From an uncultured Sulfitobacter sp. (GTDB lineage: Bacteria; Pseudomonadota; Alphaproteobacteria; Rhodobacterales; Rhodobacteraceae), in contig NZ_CANMQD010000001.1 in NCBI RefSeq assembly GCF_947499945.1, forward strand, positions 1,736,001 through 1,800,000: a stretch of DNA of 64,000 bases, in the 5' to 3' direction. Below the pieces are notes generated by a model. That model was not told where the DNA came from. It saw only the letters and a list, made by a program, of their open reading frames with translations, and did not search any database. The position numbers were made by a program, and so were the translations under genes. Numbering within the stretch: the stretch's first letter is position 1; each line of letters opens with the position of its first letter. This document shows positions 41,194-51,989 of the stretch, in pieces.

Positions 41194-42111
41194 ATGATGG
41201 ATCTGAACCTTTCCGCCGCCGCCCCCGATGCCGACCTGATCAAGGATACATCCGAGGCCAACTTTATGGCCGATGTCATTGAAGCATCGCAAACTACCCC
41301 GATCATTGTTGATTTCTGGGCGCCGTGGTGTGGCCCGTGCAAAACCCTCGGTCCGCAGCTTGAAGCAGCTGTTGTCGCGGCGAAAGGCGCCGTGAAGATG
41401 GTAAAGCTCAACGTGGATGAGGCCCAAGGCATTTCCGGCCAGCTGCAAATTCAGTCGCTGCCAACGGTTTATGCTTTCTGGAAAGGTCAACCTGTTGATG
41501 GTTTCCAAGGAGCGGTGCCACAGTCCGAGATTGCTGATTTTATTGGCCGTGTCATTAAAGCGGCAGGGGGCGAGGCACCTGCAGACACGCTCAACGATGC
41601 TGTTGAAGCCGCCGAAGAAATGTTGGGCATGGGTGAGGCCGAGGATGCGGCACAGACCTTCGCCGCAATCCTGGGTGAAGACCCCCTGCATGCGGGTGCT
41701 TATGGCGGCATGGTCCGTGCGCACATTGCGTTGGGCGATCTGGATCAGGCCGAGGGCCTGCTCAACGGCGCGCCCATTGAGATTTCAAAAGCTGCTGAAT
41801 TAGAAGCCGCTCATGCGCAGTTAGAACTGGCACGTCAAGCGGCAGATGCCGGTCCAGTAGCAGATTTGACCGCTGCGGTAGAGGCGGATGAGAACGATCA
41901 TCAGGCACGGTTTGATTTGGCCCAAGCACTTTATGCCAATGGTGATGCCGAGGGCGCAGTGGAGCAGTTGTTAGAATTGTTCAAACGGGACCGCGAATGG
42001 AATGAAGCAGCTGCAAAAACCCAGCTTTTCACCATATTCGATGCGCTAAAAGCGAATGATCCCGTCGTATTGAATGGCCGTAGAAAATTGAGCTCGATGA
42101 TATTTGCCTGA
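41194..42111 (+). CDS. cnoX: Thioredoxin-TPR co-chaperone CnoX (YbbN)
   Basis: A 305-residue cytosolic protein: thioredoxin domain (about 1-120) with active site WAPWCGPCK and a C-terminal TPR-like helical domain (about 130-305). CnoX is a redox-regulated co-chaperone that protects proteins from oxidative aggregation and passes them to GroEL. The intact Cys-Gly-Pro-Cys indicates thiol-disulfide activity, unlike the E. coli protein. It lies 79 bases after xthA and 26 bases before the LON-domain gene. Confidence 0.92.
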   Translation: MMDLNLSAAAPDADLIKDTSEANFMADVIEASQTTPIIVDFWAPWCGPCKTLGPQLEAAVVAAKGAVKMVKLNVDEAQGISGQLQIQSLPTVYAFWKGQPVDGFQGAVPQSEIADFIGRVIKAAGGEAPADTLNDAVEAAEEMLGMGEAEDAAQTFAAILGEDPLHAGAYGGMVRAHIALGDLDQAEGLLNGAPIEISKAAELEAAHAQLELARQAADAGPVADLTAAVEADENDHQARFDLAQALYANGDAEGAVEQLLELFKRDREWNEAAAKTQLFTIFDALKANDPVVLNGRRKLSSMIFA

Positions 42112-42137
42112 GGCAACATACGCGCTACTTAAGGTTC

Positions 42138-42782
42138 ATGATAAAAAAAGCAGACTTGCCCGACACGATCCCGATCTTCCCGCTGGGTGGAGCGCTGCTG
42201 CTGCCGCGCTCACGATTGCCGCTGCATATATTTGAGCCGCGGTATCTCCAGATGATCGAGGATGCGCTGAAAACATCCACCCGAATGATCGGGATGGTGC
42301 AACCGAATGTCGTGCCTGGCCGTGAAGGTACGGGCTTACACACGATTGGCTGCGGCGGGCGGATTAGCCAGTTTTCCGAGACTGAGGACGGGCGTTACAT
42401 GGTAACTCTCGCAGGCATATCGCGTTTTCGCGTTGTCAAAGAGGTAGAGGGTTTCACTCCTTATCGTCGCTGCGATGTATCATGGGAGGGGTTCGACCTC
42501 GACCTTGAGCCAGAGGAGACAGATACCGCCTTTAAGCGGAAACCTTTTTTGGATGCTTTGGGTCGATATTTCGACGTGCGCGGCTTATCGGCTGATTGGG
42601 AAACGCTCAAAGATGCTGATGACGAGTTGCTGATCAATTCCTTGTCGATGATGCTTGATTTCGACGCTGATGAAAAACAGGCGCTGCTTGAAGCGCCTTC
42701 GCTTAGCACACGGCGCGAGACGTTGGTGACATTGATTGAATATGCTCTGCGTGGTGGCAGCGAAGGCGATATGATGCAATGA
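42138..42782 (+). CDS. LON N-terminal (PUA-like) domain protein
   Basis: A 214-residue protein consisting of a Lon substrate-binding domain without protease. Conserved elements are [32 protein letters not shown] (as [20 protein letters not shown]), [15 protein letters not shown] and [10 protein letters not shown]. It is predicted to bind unfolded or specific protein substrates. The start at 42138 has AAGG six bases upstream. It overlaps the Trm112 gene by four bases. Context with cnoX suggests a role in protein quality control. Confidence 0.9.
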   Translation: MIKKADLPDTIPIFPLGGALLLPRSRLPLHIFEPRYLQMIEDALKTSTRMIGMVQPNVVPGREGTGLHTIGCGGRISQFSETEDGRYMVTLAGISRFRVVKEVEGFTPYRRCDVSWEGFDLDLEPEETDTAFKRKPFLDALGRYFDVRGLSADWETLKDADDELLINSLSMMLDFDADEKQALLEAPSLSTRRETLVTLIEYALRGGSEGDMMQ

Positions 42783-42964
42783 GCGACACAGTCGTCGAAT
42801 TCGACCGTCGTATGTTGGAGGCACTGATTTGTCCGCGCAGCCAGCAGACATTGCGTTATGACGCAGAGCGGCAAGAGCTGATATCAAAGTCAGCAGGCCT
42901 CGCTTATCCCATCCGCAATGGTATTCCAGTGATGCTTATTGATGAGGCTAGGGTGCTGGACTAA
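42779..42964 (+). CDS. Trm112 family protein
   Basis: A 61-residue protein of the Trm112/UPF0434 type: [16 protein letters not shown], then [21 protein letters not shown]. Eukaryotic Trm112 activates methyltransferases; the bacterial role is less clear. Only one cysteine of the usual pairs is present (CP at 18-19), so zinc binding is doubtful. It overlaps the LON-domain gene (ATGA) and converges with the ubiH-like gene with a stop overlap. Confidence 0.9.
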   Translation: MSDTVVEFDRRMLEALICPRSQQTLRYDAERQELISKSAGLAYPIRNGIPVMLIDEARVLD

Positions 42965-44187
42965 AGCGGTAGGCCCCGCATCAGGCGGGGCAGATCACCA
43001 TTTAGTCCAGCCGCTTCGCGAATGAAGCCTCGTCGTAATGTCGGTAAGGCGCTGACGATCCCCATACCAATATCACGGGCAATGCGGATCAAAGTGTTAT
43101 CGTTCGAGAACAGTCGGTTAAAGCTGTCTGTCGCGAGCGCCAGTGCCGCGTTGTCGAACCGCCGCCATTCCTGATACCGCGCCAATGCGGCACCTGCACC
43201 AAAATCTTCGCCACGCCTTTGGGCATCTACGATCACTTCACACAAGGCTGCGATGTCGCGGAAACCTGCGTTTAGACCCTGACCTGCGATTGGATGCACA
43301 CCATGCGCACTATCGCCCACCAACGCCACTCGCTGAGCGATCATTTCATGCGCCAGCGAGAGGCTCAGCGGATAGGTATAGCGGGCACCAGCCAGAGCAA
43401 TTTCACCCAGAAAATCGCCGAAGCGCGGGCGCAGCACGTCAAGATACTCGGCATCTGACAAGGCGTGAACACGCGCGGCATTCTCGGCAGTCTCCGACCA
43501 GACGATCGAGCTTCGGTTGCCTGTCAACGGCAGGATTGCTAGCGGTCCTGGTGGCATGAAAAACTGGTGGGCGATGCCGTCATGTGGCAACTCATGTGCC
43601 ACGGCACAGACAAGCGCGGTTTGGCCGTAGGCCCACCCTGTGCGTTTGATGCCAGCACGCTGCGCTGTCTCCGAACTGCGACCGTCCGCACCGACGCACA
43701 GCCGCGCCCGCAGCGTTTTGCCCGAAGCTAGGGTAAGTGTGATCCCTGTGGCATCCACATCCTGCGCAATCACGCGTTCATCATACATCATCTGTACGGC
43801 TTCCGAGGCTGCAACCGCCTCTACCAAAGCACGCCGTAAGTGACGGTCTTGCACCATGTGGCCCATCGGACCTTCCTCAATCTCGGCATGGTCAAAATGC
43901 ATGAAGAAAGGGGACGGCCCTTCGCCTGCACGCCCGTCTGTCACTTTGATCTCCAGCATGGGCTGCGCATCGTCTGCAATCGCCTCCCATAGGCCGATCC
44001 CCTCCAACATCCGCACAGAAGTGAGCGCAAGCGCGTAGGAGCGGCCATCGAACCCGTCCTGTGTACTGGCCCCCGTTGGCAACGCATCGATGACAGTTAC
44101 CTTCAGCCCGCTGGCTGCGAGGGCGAGGGCAAGGGCAGGGCCGTTTAAGCCGCCGCCGACAATGGCGATATCTGTGTCAAAATTCAT
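42961..44187 (-). CDS. UbiH/UbiF family FAD monooxygenase
   Basis: A 408-residue flavin hydroxylase of ubiquinone biosynthesis. The FAD motifs are [20 protein letters not shown] (N-terminal), the DG motif [21 protein letters not shown] (as [11 protein letters not shown]), and the second FAD motif [19 protein letters not shown]. It hydroxylates a position of the polyprenyl ring; which carbon cannot be told from sequence alone in alphaproteobacteria. The start at 44187 has AGGGG close upstream and excludes a longer frame without a ribosome site. Confidence 0.92.
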   Translation of the reverse strand: MNFDTDIAIVGGGLNGPALALALAASGLKVTVIDALPTGASTQDGFDGRSYALALTSVRMLEGIGLWEAIADDAQPMLEIKVTDGRAGEGPSPFFMHFDHAEIEEGPMGHMVQDRHLRRALVEAVAASEAVQMMYDERVIAQDVDATGITLTLASGKTLRARLCVGADGRSSETAQRAGIKRTGWAYGQTALVCAVAHELPHDGIAHQFFMPPGPLAILPLTGNRSSIVWSETAENAARVHALSDAEYLDVLRPRFGDFLGEIALAGARYTYPLSLSLAHEMIAQRVALVGDSAHGVHPIAGQGLNAGFRDIAALCEVIVDAQRRGEDFGAGAALARYQEWRRFDNAALALATDSFNRLFSNDNTLIRIARDIGMGIVSALPTLRRGFIREAAGLNGDLPRLMRGLPL

Positions 44188-44271
44188 GCCCCTAGATATG
44201 GCGGCTGGCAGGGGATTGTCCATGCGCCCATGCGCCGCTACCGTCATATCAATCAGATAGGGGAGAGTGAC

Positions 44272-45600
44272 ATGCAAGACTGGCTTACGATGACAGCAGC
44301 AGACCTTGGCCGTGGAATTGGGGCAGGGGAGATCGATCCAGTAGCTCTTTGCGATGCGTATCTCCATGCCATTGAAGCGCACCCGTTGCGGGACCGCATT
44401 TATGCCCGTGTCACAGCGGACCGTGCGCGCAGTGAGGCATCTGCCGCTTCGGCACGTGCGACGTCAGGCCAGCGCTTGTCGCTTCTGGACGGTGTCCCGA
44501 TCAGCTGGAAAGACCTCTTTGACACCGCTGGTACCGTGACCGAAGCAGGAACAAAACTGCTTGAAGGGCGGGTGCCGGACCGTGATGCAGTGGTACTTGA
44601 AAACGCAACTGCCGCTGGACTTGTCTGCCTAGGCAAAGTGCACATGAGCGAATTGGCTTTCTCTGGACTGGGCCACAATCCGTCAACCGCAACACCGCCT
44701 TGTGTGAATGATGTCGACGCCGTTCCGGGAGGGTCGTCGTCAGGCTCTGCCGCGTCCGTTGCATATGGTTTGGCGGCGGCCAGCATCGGGTCTGATACAG
44801 GCGGTTCTGTCCGCATACCTGCGGCATGGAATGATCTGGTAGGGCTGAAGACCACCCATGGTCGATTGACGCTGGAAGGAGTGGTGCCACTCGCGCTCAA
44901 ATTCGACACCATTGGTCCGCTCTGTCGTTCTGTCGAGGATGCTGCTTTGCTTACGGCTGCATTGGAGGGCAGCAAAGCACCTGACCTACGCGGCGCATCG
45001 CTAAAGGGGCGGCGTTTTGCGATTTTAGAGACTGTTATGATGGACGGCGTGCGGGATGCACCCGAAGCGGCATTTGCTCTGGCAGTGAAGCGGTTGGAAG
45101 CTGCGGGCGCAATAATCGAGACAATCGAAGTGCCCGCCGTACAACACGCGCTGGACATATCGGGTCCCTTGATCACATCCGAGGCTTATGGCCTATGGCG
45201 TGATGTTATCGAAGCTGCGCCAGAGAAAATGTATGCGGAAATCTTGCGGCGCTTCCGCCTAGGGGCGGAGCATTCAGGCCCTGACTATGTCTCGGCTTGG
45301 GCCAAACTTGATGCCGCGCGGGCGGAGTATGACCAAGCCGCTGCTGGCTATGATGCAATCCTCGCGCCCACTGCACCTGTTCTGCCGCCGAACCTTGCAC
45401 GCCTGATTGCAGAGCCAGAGTATTATGTGACCGAGAACCTGCTGGCGCTGCGCAACACCCGCATCGGCAACCTTTTGGGCCTCTGCGCACTTACTCTGCC
45501 GACAGGCACGCCGAGCTGCGGTTTGATGCTTATGGGGCCGCCCGATTTTGACAATGCCATCCTGCGCTTGGGTGCAGCAGCAGAGGCTGCACTCGCCTAA
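44272..45600 (+). CDS. Amidase signature family protein
   Basis: A 442-residue amidase with the Ser-cisSer-Lys triad: Lys80 in GVPISWKDLF, cis-Ser in GGSSSGSAAS (155-157) and nucleophile Ser179 in GSDTGGSVRIPAA. Family members hydrolyse small amides or act as GatA in transamidation; no GatB or GatC gene is nearby, so a stand-alone amidase is likely. The start at 44272 has GGGGAGAG about eight bases upstream. It precedes the aminotransferase by 117 bases in the same direction. Confidence 0.9.
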   Translation: MQDWLTMTAADLGRGIGAGEIDPVALCDAYLHAIEAHPLRDRIYARVTADRARSEASAASARATSGQRLSLLDGVPISWKDLFDTAGTVTEAGTKLLEGRVPDRDAVVLENATAAGLVCLGKVHMSELAFSGLGHNPSTATPPCVNDVDAVPGGSSSGSAASVAYGLAAASIGSDTGGSVRIPAAWNDLVGLKTTHGRLTLEGVVPLALKFDTIGPLCRSVEDAALLTAALEGSKAPDLRGASLKGRRFAILETVMMDGVRDAPEAAFALAVKRLEAAGAIIETIEVPAVQHALDISGPLITSEAYGLWRDVIEAAPEKMYAEILRRFRLGAEHSGPDYVSAWAKLDAARAEYDQAAAGYDAILAPTAPVLPPNLARLIAEPEYYVTENLLALRNTRIGNLLGLCALTLPTGTPSCGLMLMGPPDFDNAILRLGAAAEAALA

Positions 45601-45717
45601 GAGGCCAAAAAGCCACAAGCTGTGCATATACATTGGAATTTTCCTAGACGACGGACGACGATTTAAGCTACCTTAGGCCAAACGGGGCGACAACGATCCC
45701 GATCCGAGGCAGTTTTG

Positions 45718-46905
45718 ATGAATTTTCCTGAGCGGTTTTCGAACCTTCCAGCTCATGCGTGGCCCCGTCTGCGTGCACTTCTTGATGTGCACGAGGGAGG
45801 CGGTCCGCTGATCCAGATGACCATAGGCGAGCCGAAACATGCGTTTCCGGCTTGGGTCACTGACGTTATTGTTCAGAATGCTGCTGGTTTTAATAGCTAT
45901 CCGCCCAATGATGGCTCTCCCGCGCTACGTGCCTCTATCGCTGCTTGGGTCAATCGTCGTTACGGTGTGCAAGTGGATGCCGATACCCAAGTTATGGCGC
46001 TCAACGGCACGCGCGAAGGGCTGTACAATGCAGTCATCGCCTTGTGCCCTGAAATGAAAAACGGCAAGAAGCCTGCGATCCTGATGCCGAACCCGTTTTA
46101 TCAGGTCTATATGATTGGCGCGATTTCGGGCGCTTGTGATCCCGTTATGGTGAACGCGACTGAGGCCACAGGTCATTTGCCTGATTTCCACGCTGTTGAT
46201 GCCGAAACGCTTGACCGTACCGTTGCCGTCTACATCTGCTCGCCTGCGAACCCACAGGGTGCTGTGGCGAGCCGTGACTATTGGGAAGCGCTGATCCGTT
46301 TGGCGGAAAAGCATGACTTCTTTATCTTTGCGGACGAATGTTATTCCGAGATTTACCGTGACACACCGCCTGTCGGTGCATTGCAGGTTGCCCACGAGAT
46401 GGAGAGCGACCTCAACCGTGTTGTGATTTTCCATAGCTTGAGCAAACGCTCGAACCTTCCCGGCCTGCGCTCAGGCTTTTGCGCTTCTGGCCCTGAGACG
46501 ATGCGCGAGATCAAGCAGCTGCGAAACTATGCAGGCGCACCTTTGCCTTTGCCGTTGCAGCAGGCAGCAGCGGCTGTTTGGGACGACGAGGCCCACGTGA
46601 TAAAAAGCCGCGCGATGTACGCCGAGAAGTTCGAGATTGCGGATCGTATCTTTGGCAATGTCGCAGGCTACATAAGCCCCGAAGCAGGGTTCTTCCTGTG
46701 GCTCCCCGTTGAGGATGACGAAGAAGCCGCAGTGAAGCTGTGGTGCGAAACAGGCGTAAAGGTGCTGCCCGGCGGCTACCTTGCCCAAGATGTTCCGGGC
46801 GTCGAGAACCCCGGCAAAAAATATATAAGAGCAGCCCTAGTGGCGCCAAAAGAAGAGACAGAGCGCGGCCTACAGGCCATTCGTGACTGTCTTTATGCGG
46901 TTTAA
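45718..46905 (+). CDS. Class I/II aminotransferase, DapC-like
   Basis: A 395-residue pyridoxal-phosphate aminotransferase. Visible are [14 protein letters not shown], the substrate/cofactor region [14 protein letters not shown], the SPANPQG motif, [10 protein letters not shown] with the cofactor Asp, and the Schiff-base lysine in [16 protein letters not shown]. The overall pattern matches succinyldiaminopimelate transaminases (DapC), a lysine/diaminopimelate step. The start at 45718 has GAGG nine bases upstream; a TTG just before it is less likely. Its end overlaps a possible longer ftsK frame, but the preferred ftsK start is 14 bases after it. Confidence 0.88.
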   Translation: MNFPERFSNLPAHAWPRLRALLDVHEGGGPLIQMTIGEPKHAFPAWVTDVIVQNAAGFNSYPPNDGSPALRASIAAWVNRRYGVQVDADTQVMALNGTREGLYNAVIALCPEMKNGKKPAILMPNPFYQVYMIGAISGACDPVMVNATEATGHLPDFHAVDAETLDRTVAVYICSPANPQGAVASRDYWEALIRLAEKHDFFIFADECYSEIYRDTPPVGALQVAHEMESDLNRVVIFHSLSKRSNLPGLRSGFCASGPETMREIKQLRNYAGAPLPLPLQQAAAAVWDDEAHVIKSRAMYAEKFEIADRIFGNVAGYISPEAGFFLWLPVEDDEEAAVKLWCETGVKVLPGGYLAQDVPGVENPGKKYIRAALVAPKEETERGLQAIRDCLYAV

Positions 46906-46918
46906 GAGGGACGAGTTA

Positions 46919-49900
46919 ATGGCATATCAAACACGACAGCGCGAGCCTTTGCTCGACAGCAACACAGCAGAAGCGATTGAGAAGCGGGGCAAGGAATTGC
47001 TTGGCATCGCTTTGGTCGTGCTTGGTGTAATGGCAGCCATGATGATCGGTAGCTATACCCCCGATGATCCGAACTGGATGCTTGCTACAGATGCGCCTGC
47101 GCAAAACTGGCTTGGTCGTATGGGCGCGTCATTGGCCGCACCGCTGTTTATGATTGTGGGCTGGGGCGCGTGGGGCTTGGCTGTTGTGCTCTTGGTCTGG
47201 GGGGTGCGTTTTGCACTGCACCGCGGTCAAGACCGCGCCATGGGCCGCCTGATTTTCGCGCCTATTGCTGTGGCCCTTGGCGCAATTTATGCCGCGACTC
47301 TGACCCCTGGCACTGAATGGCTACAAACCCACAGCTTTGGCTTGGGTGGGTTGTTCGGTGATACGATCATGGGAGTCATTCTGACAGTTCTGCCGATTGG
47401 CTCTACCTTTACAGTCAAACTAATGTCGTTCCTTATGGGAATTGGTATCCTTGCTCTGGGTGCTTTTGTTCTTGGCTTTACCAAGGTTGAACTGACCCGC
47501 TTTGCCCGTTTCCTTTTGGTTGGTACGATCATGGTATATGCGACCTTGATGAACATCCTTGGCCGCAGTGCAGGTGGTGCAATTAACGCGGCGCAGGGGT
47601 TGCAAGCCAAACAAGCAGAGCGCCGCGAGCAGCGCCGCGCCGAGCAGGCTCAGGCAAATGCCTATGCCGCCGAATATGCACAAGCTGAGGCGCAAGTGGT
47701 CCCGGCGACCTCCCGTATGCCGCGCCTGATTGCGAGCCGCGCAGCGCCGAGCCATGCGCCTGAGTATACGACAGAGCCGGAGTATGAAGCAGCGCCAGAG
47801 CCTGAAGCAAAGCAAAGCCTTCTGGCACGCATGCCCGGCCTCATCAAACGCCCAGATGCTATGCCCGAACCTGAATTGGTCGAGACGCAGCACCAGCCTG
47901 TGCTGGAGCAAGCACCCAGCGAAGAGCGGATCAAAACCAAGATTTCCGACATTATCAAGAATCGTGTGCGCACAACAAACGCCGTCCATACGCCAACAAC
48001 GGCACCCTTGACGCGTGGGCGGGGCCGTGGGCCTGATCCGCTCCTACTCAACACAACACGGCCAGAGCCGCCGTTGACTGCGCGTGTCACAAATGCAGCT
48101 GCACCAGCGGGTGTTGCGCCCGTCGAACCGCCTGTAACAGCGCGTGCAATCCCGACTGCACCTCCCGCACCCGTCTTTGCTGATGCAGCTCCGATGGAGA
48201 GCTATGACGCGTTTATGGAACCTCACGCCGATGATGAAGTGAATATTTTTGTCGAGCCGCAGGTCGTTGAAGAGGCCATACCAGAAGAGCCAATGTACAC
48301 CCCAACACCCGTCGCAGCCGCAGCCCCTAAAATTCCAGTCGCCGAGCCTAAGCGCGTTGTCATGCCGATGACACGCAAGGTGGTGCCGCAAAGCAAGCAA
48401 GCTAAAGCCGAAGCGCAACCTGCGCTGTCGTTTGAGGACAGTCATCCTGGTTTTGAGTTGCCACCGCTGAGCCTGTTGGAATCAGCTGAAGATACGCCCC
48501 GCCTGCAACTGAGTGACGAAGCGTTGGAAGAAAACGCCCGCATGTTGGAGTCGGTGCTGGATGACTATGGCGTCAAAGGTGAAATTGTAGCGGTTCGACC
48601 CGGTCCTGTTGTCACTATGTACGAGCTTGAGCCCGCTCCCGGCCTCAAAGCGTCCCGTGTGATTGGCCTTGCTGATGATATCGCCCGTTCCATGGCGGCC
48701 CTGTCGGCACGTGTTTCCACTGTGCCAGGCCGCTCCGTGATCGGAATCGAATTGCCAAATGAGAACCGCGAAAAGGTCGTGTTGCGCGAGATAATCAGCA
48801 GTCGCGACTTTGGCGATGGTAACCAGAACCTGCCGCTTGCTCTTGGCAAGGATATCGGTGGTGAACCTGTGGTGGCGAACCTTGCCAAGATGCCTCACCT
48901 GCTCATCGCGGGTACGACGGGTTCGGGTAAATCTGTGGCGATTAACACCATGATCCTTTCGCTGCTGTATAAACTCAGCCCCGAAGAATGCCGCATGATC
49001 ATGATCGACCCCAAGATGCTGGAACTCAGCGTCTATGACGGTATCCCGCATCTGCTTTCGCCCGTTGTGACGGATCCCAAGAAGGCGCTTGTAGCGCTCA
49101 AGTGGACTGTGGGCGAGATGGAAGACCGGTATCGTAAGATGTCCAAAATGGGCGTGCGCAACATCGAAGGGTATAACGGCCGAGTGAAAGAAGCGCTGGC
49201 TAAAGGTGAGATGTTCTCGCGCACTGTGCAAACCGGCTTTGACGATGATACTGGCGAGCCGATCTTTGAGACAGAAGAAAACACACCCGAAAAGCTGCCC
49301 TACATCGTCGTGATCGTAGACGAGATGGCCGACTTGATGATGGTTGCCGGCAAAGAGATCGAAGCCTGCATTCAGCGTCTGGCGCAGATGGCACGCGCCT
49401 CTGGTATCCACCTCATCATGGCGACACAGCGTCCTTCCGTGGATGTAATCACCGGCACGATCAAGGCGAACTTCCCCACACGGATTTCATTCCAAGTGAC
49501 CAGTAAAATCGACAGCCGCACCATTCTGGGTGAGATGGGCGCCGAGCAGTTGTTGGGCATGGGTGACATGCTTTATATGGCGGGAGGATCGAAAGTAGTT
49601 CGCTGTCATGGTCCGTTTGTGAGCGACGAGGAGGTTGAAGAGATCGTCAACCATCTCAAGCAATTTGGCGAGCCCGAGTACGTATCTGGCGTAGTCGAAG
49701 GGCCGCCTGAGGACAAAGAGAACGATATTGATACAGTGTTAGGCCTCAACACTGGTGGCAATACCGATGGTGAAGATGCGCTCTATGATACTGCCGTGGC
49801 GATTGTGACCAAAGACCGTAAATGCTCGACATCATATATCCAACGCAAACTTGCGATTGGTTATAACAAGGCCGCCCGTTTGGTTGAGCAGATGGAGGAT

Positions 49901-49966
49901 CAAGGACTGGTCTCCCCTGCAAACCATGTCGGTAAGCGTGAGATACTCGTACCAGAACAGGGCTAA
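46919..49966 (+). CDS. ftsK: DNA translocase FtsK
   Basis: A 1015-residue division and chromosome-segregation motor. Four to five membrane helices in the first ~220 residues anchor it at the septum. A long linker rich in Pro, Ala, Glu and Gln (about 230-520) follows. The RecA-like motor has Walker [14 protein letters not shown] and Walker [16 protein letters not shown], and the C-terminal gamma winged helix ([20 protein letters not shown], given as [19 protein letters not shown]) recognises KOPS sites. The start at 46919 has GAGGGACGAG upstream. A palindromic terminator follows. Confidence 0.97.
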   Translation: MAYQTRQREPLLDSNTAEAIEKRGKELLGIALVVLGVMAAMMIGSYTPDDPNWMLATDAPAQNWLGRMGASLAAPLFMIVGWGAWGLAVVLLVWGVRFALHRGQDRAMGRLIFAPIAVALGAIYAATLTPGTEWLQTHSFGLGGLFGDTIMGVILTVLPIGSTFTVKLMSFLMGIGILALGAFVLGFTKVELTRFARFLLVGTIMVYATLMNILGRSAGGAINAAQGLQAKQAERREQRRAEQAQANAYAAEYAQAEAQVVPATSRMPRLIASRAAPSHAPEYTTEPEYEAAPEPEAKQSLLARMPGLIKRPDAMPEPELVETQHQPVLEQAPSEERIKTKISDIIKNRVRTTNAVHTPTTAPLTRGRGRGPDPLLLNTTRPEPPLTARVTNAAAPAGVAPVEPPVTARAIPTAPPAPVFADAAPMESYDAFMEPHADDEVNIFVEPQVVEEAIPEEPMYTPTPVAAAAPKIPVAEPKRVVMPMTRKVVPQSKQAKAEAQPALSFEDSHPGFELPPLSLLESAEDTPRLQLSDEALEENARMLESVLDDYGVKGEIVAVRPGPVVTMYELEPAPGLKASRVIGLADDIARSMAALSARVSTVPGRSVIGIELPNENREKVVLREIISSRDFGDGNQNLPLALGKDIGGEPVVANLAKMPHLLIAGTTGSGKSVAINTMILSLLYKLSPEECRMIMIDPKMLELSVYDGIPHLLSPVVTDPKKALVALKWTVGEMEDRYRKMSKMGVRNIEGYNGRVKEALAKGEMFSRTVQTGFDDDTGEPIFETEENTPEKLPYIVVIVDEMADLMMVAGKEIEACIQRLAQMARASGIHLIMATQRPSVDVITGTIKANFPTRISFQVTSKIDSRTILGEMGAEQLLGMGDMLYMAGGSKVVRCHGPFVSDEEVEEIVNHLKQFGEPEYVSGVVEGPPEDKENDIDTVLGLNTGGNTDGEDALYDTAVAIVTKDRKCSTSYIQRKLAIGYNKAARLVEQMEDQGLVSPANHVGKREILVPEQG

Positions 49967-49990
49967 CCTCCCCTAATGGTGCCTTCGTAA

Positions 49991-50020
49991 AATGGCCCCC
50001 TTTCTCAGAAGGGGGCCATT
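49991..50020. terminator. Bidirectional terminator between ftsK and dps
   Basis: AATGGCCCCCTT and AAGGGGGCCATT form a perfect twelve-pair stem with a six-base loop. T-rich sequence lies 3' on the plus strand (TTTATTG), and the flanking A-run serves the minus strand. It lies 24 bases past the ftsK stop and 18 bases past the dps stop. Confidence 0.92.
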
Positions 50021-50038
50021 TTTATTGTTTATCGCGCC

Positions 50039-50518
50039 TTATACAGGAGCGTTTGACCCGATAAACCAAGCATCTTTATCAAGTTGGCGGCTCACTTCGG
50101 TGAATAAATCCTCACAATCCGCATCGCCCGCATCGGATGCGTCCTCGATGGCGTTGCGTACCCGCTTGCCTGTGACGAGGAAACGCTCTTTGAGCGCTGC
50201 GATATGCTCTTCGATTTTTATCATCTCCACAGGATAAGGATCCAGCATCGTTTTGCCTGCGGCCTCTTCCACCGTCCCTTTCGCGTGGCCACCCAAGATC
50301 ACGGTACGCTCTGCCATCATATCCGCGCTGTCGCGCAACCGGTCAGCTACATCGTCGAGCAGTTCATGCACGCCGATATAGCCGGGTCCTTTGAGGTTCC
50401 AGTGCGCCTGCTTCACCGCAAGGGTTAGCGATACAAGGTCGGCAAGCCGCGCGTTGAGCAGATCAATCATCTTGTGACGGGTTTGATCATCAAGGCCTGA
50501 TGTGAATGCTTCTGGCAT
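50039..50518 (-). CDS. dps: Dps family ferritin-like protein
   Basis: A 159-residue dodecameric mini-ferritin that oxidises and stores iron and protects DNA in starvation. The ferroxidase residues lie in KQAHWNLKGPGYIGVHELLDDVADRLRDSADMMAER, shown as AHWNLKGPGYIGVHELLDD with two His and Asp, then SADMMAER with Glu. Length is typical. It is divergent from lolA across 169 bases containing a perfect 19-base dyad, which may be its operator. It converges with ftsK at a shared terminator. Confidence 0.94.
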   Translation of the reverse strand: MPEAFTSGLDDQTRHKMIDLLNARLADLVSLTLAVKQAHWNLKGPGYIGVHELLDDVADRLRDSADMMAERTVILGGHAKGTVEEAAGKTMLDPYPVEMIKIEEHIAALKERFLVTGKRVRNAIEDASDAGDADCEDLFTEVSRQLDKDAWFIGSNAPV

Positions 50519-50615
50519 GAAATATCTCCTTTTCGTCTTTGGTTCAGTTAGTATTACAAGTCTCCAAAGTTGCAGATCGTTCCAATATGCGCGATGTCAT
50601 GCCCAAAAAACGCGC

Positions 50616-50634
50616 TTGATATCGCATATCAAGG
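50616..50634. promoter_or_regulatory. Perfect 19-base palindrome between dps and lolA
   Basis: CTTGATAT, CGC, ATATCAAG: both eight-base arms are exact reverse complements. It lies 98 bases upstream of dps and 54 bases upstream of lolA. The TTGAT/ATCAA halves recall FNR/CRP-type sites, but the spacing of seven bases is too long for FNR. It is a candidate operator for an unidentified dimeric regulator. Confidence 0.55.
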
Positions 50635-50687
50635 TGCGGTGGCTTATGTGATAGGCATCGCCAATGAAATTATACAGGAACTGACCC

Positions 50688-51287
50688 ATGCGATTTTTAA
50701 AAACCATCACGCTTTCCGCTGCTTTGGCAATTGCCGCAACGGGGGCCATGGCGGACAAACTGCCGTTGGGCAGTATCAGCAGCTATTTGAATGCGATGAC
50801 CACAGCCCAAGGGGACTTCACCCAGATCAATGGGGATGGGACAATCTCAACCGGAACGATTTACATCAAACGGCCCGGTCGTGTGCGGTTTGAATATAAT
50901 GCGCCCGATACAGGGCTGGTGATCGCAGGGTCCAACACAGTTGTGATTTACGATAAGAAATCAAATCAGGCGCCAGAGACCTATCCTCTGTCACGCACGC
51001 CCTTGTCGATTATTCTGGCGCGTAATGTGAACTTGTCGCAGGCCAAGATGGTCACGGGTCATTCCTATGATGGCACTGCGACGACGGTCACAGCGCAAGA
51101 CCCCGACAACCCGCAATACGGTAACATCCAGATGAAGTTTACAGGCCCTAATCCCGAGTTGCGGCAGTGGATCATCAACGATGGCAACGGCAGCCAGACA
51201 ACAGTGATTTTGGGAGAGCTGAAGAAGGGTGGAAACCTTGCTAACAAACTGTTCGATGTAGGCAGTCCCGGAACGGTTAACCGCTAA
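50688..51287 (+). CDS. lolA: Outer-membrane lipoprotein carrier protein LolA
   Basis: A 199-residue periplasmic chaperone ferrying lipoproteins from LolCDE to the outer membrane. The signal peptide is MRFLKTITLSAALAIAA with cleavage after AMA. The family pattern includes LNAMTTAQGDFTQINGDGTI, GTIYIKRPGRVRFEYN and PLSIILARNVNL. The start at 50688 has CAGGA about six bases upstream. It converges with the lytic transglycosylase gene at a paired terminator. Confidence 0.92.
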   Translation: MRFLKTITLSAALAIAATGAMADKLPLGSISSYLNAMTTAQGDFTQINGDGTISTGTIYIKRPGRVRFEYNAPDTGLVIAGSNTVVIYDKKSNQAPETYPLSRTPLSIILARNVNLSQAKMVTGHSYDGTATTVTAQDPDNPQYGNIQMKFTGPNPELRQWIINDGNGSQTTVILGELKKGGNLANKLFDVGSPGTVNR

Positions 51288-51291
51288 ATAC

Positions 51292-51327
51292 AAAGGGGCG
51301 CTCCCAAAAAAAAGGAGCGACCCTTTT
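51292..51327. terminator. Bidirectional terminator between lolA and the transglycosylase gene
   Basis: AAAGGGGCGCTCC and GGAGCGACCCTTT pair (one G-A mismatch) around a C-A8 loop, with a T-run on each strand. It lies directly after the lolA stop and just past the stop of the convergent transglycosylase gene. Confidence 0.85.
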
Positions 51328-51330
51328 CCT

Positions 51331-51915
51331 CTAACGCAGGCGGCACGCCGCAATCTGCTGTTGGTACATATCCGACCGTGTCGCTACTTTTCCTGCGACC
51401 TGTACCAGCCATGGCTTGCTGTTGTAGGAGCCACGGCGGTATCCGGTATGCCCTTCGTGATACGCCAGATATTGGTTGCGCGCGTCATCGAGAGCAACGC
51501 CGTTACGCTCGCGGGTAATATTCTTATACCACCCCATAAAGTCGGTGGCGTCATTGATATCGTCGCGGCGGGCAAAGCGGCGGTTCTCTGCTTTGACGTA
51601 TTCGTCCCATGTCGCATCAAGCGCTTGGCCATAGCCAAACGCACTCGATTGGCGACCCATCGGGATCACGCCAAGGACATAACGGAACGGTGTCCGCGCA
51701 TCGCCGACGAACTTGCTTTCCTGATGGATGGTTGCCATCTGCACGTGAACGGGGACGCCCCATTTACGTTCGGCCGCTTTGAAGGCTTTGTGATAATCGG
51801 GGCGCTGTTTGAGAATCGTACAGGCATTGTCCAGATCCCGCGGAGGGGTCGTGGAGGAGCCGCCACAGCTTGCCAGCAGTAGCACGACAATCATGGCGCG
51901 GAGAGGTGTTTTCAT
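51331..51915 (-). CDS. Lytic transglycosylase-like lipoprotein
   Basis: A 194-residue SLT-domain protein with lipoprotein signal (MKTPLRAMIVVLLLASC, lipobox LLASC). The catalytic Glu is in MATIHQESKFVGDA, followed by SAFGYGQALDATWDEY and AYHEGHTGY motifs of SLT enzymes. These cleave the glycan backbone of peptidoglycan; as a lipoprotein it would act at the outer membrane. The surrounding genes are not cell-wall related, so it is probably monocistronic. Confidence 0.88.
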   Translation of the reverse strand: MKTPLRAMIVVLLLASCGGSSTTPPRDLDNACTILKQRPDYHKAFKAAERKWGVPVHVQMATIHQESKFVGDARTPFRYVLGVIPMGRQSSAFGYGQALDATWDEYVKAENRRFARRDDINDATDFMGWYKNITRERNGVALDDARNQYLAYHEGHTGYRRGSYNSKPWLVQVAGKVATRSDMYQQQIAACRLR

Positions 51916-51989
51916 GTGATCTGCTCAATTTTAGTTTATTTTATTTTCACTGATTATAGCCGAAGACGTTGGGTTTTTACAGTAAAAAC

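Noticed and set aside
48482-49411. 309-codon frame antisense to the ftsK motor domain
   Set aside because: Sense strand carries Walker A and B motifs; the antisense frame has no ribosome site or family pattern.
50616-50634. FNR site interpretation of the dps-lolA palindrome
   Set aside because: FNR sites have TTGAT-N4-ATCAA; the spacing here is seven bases.
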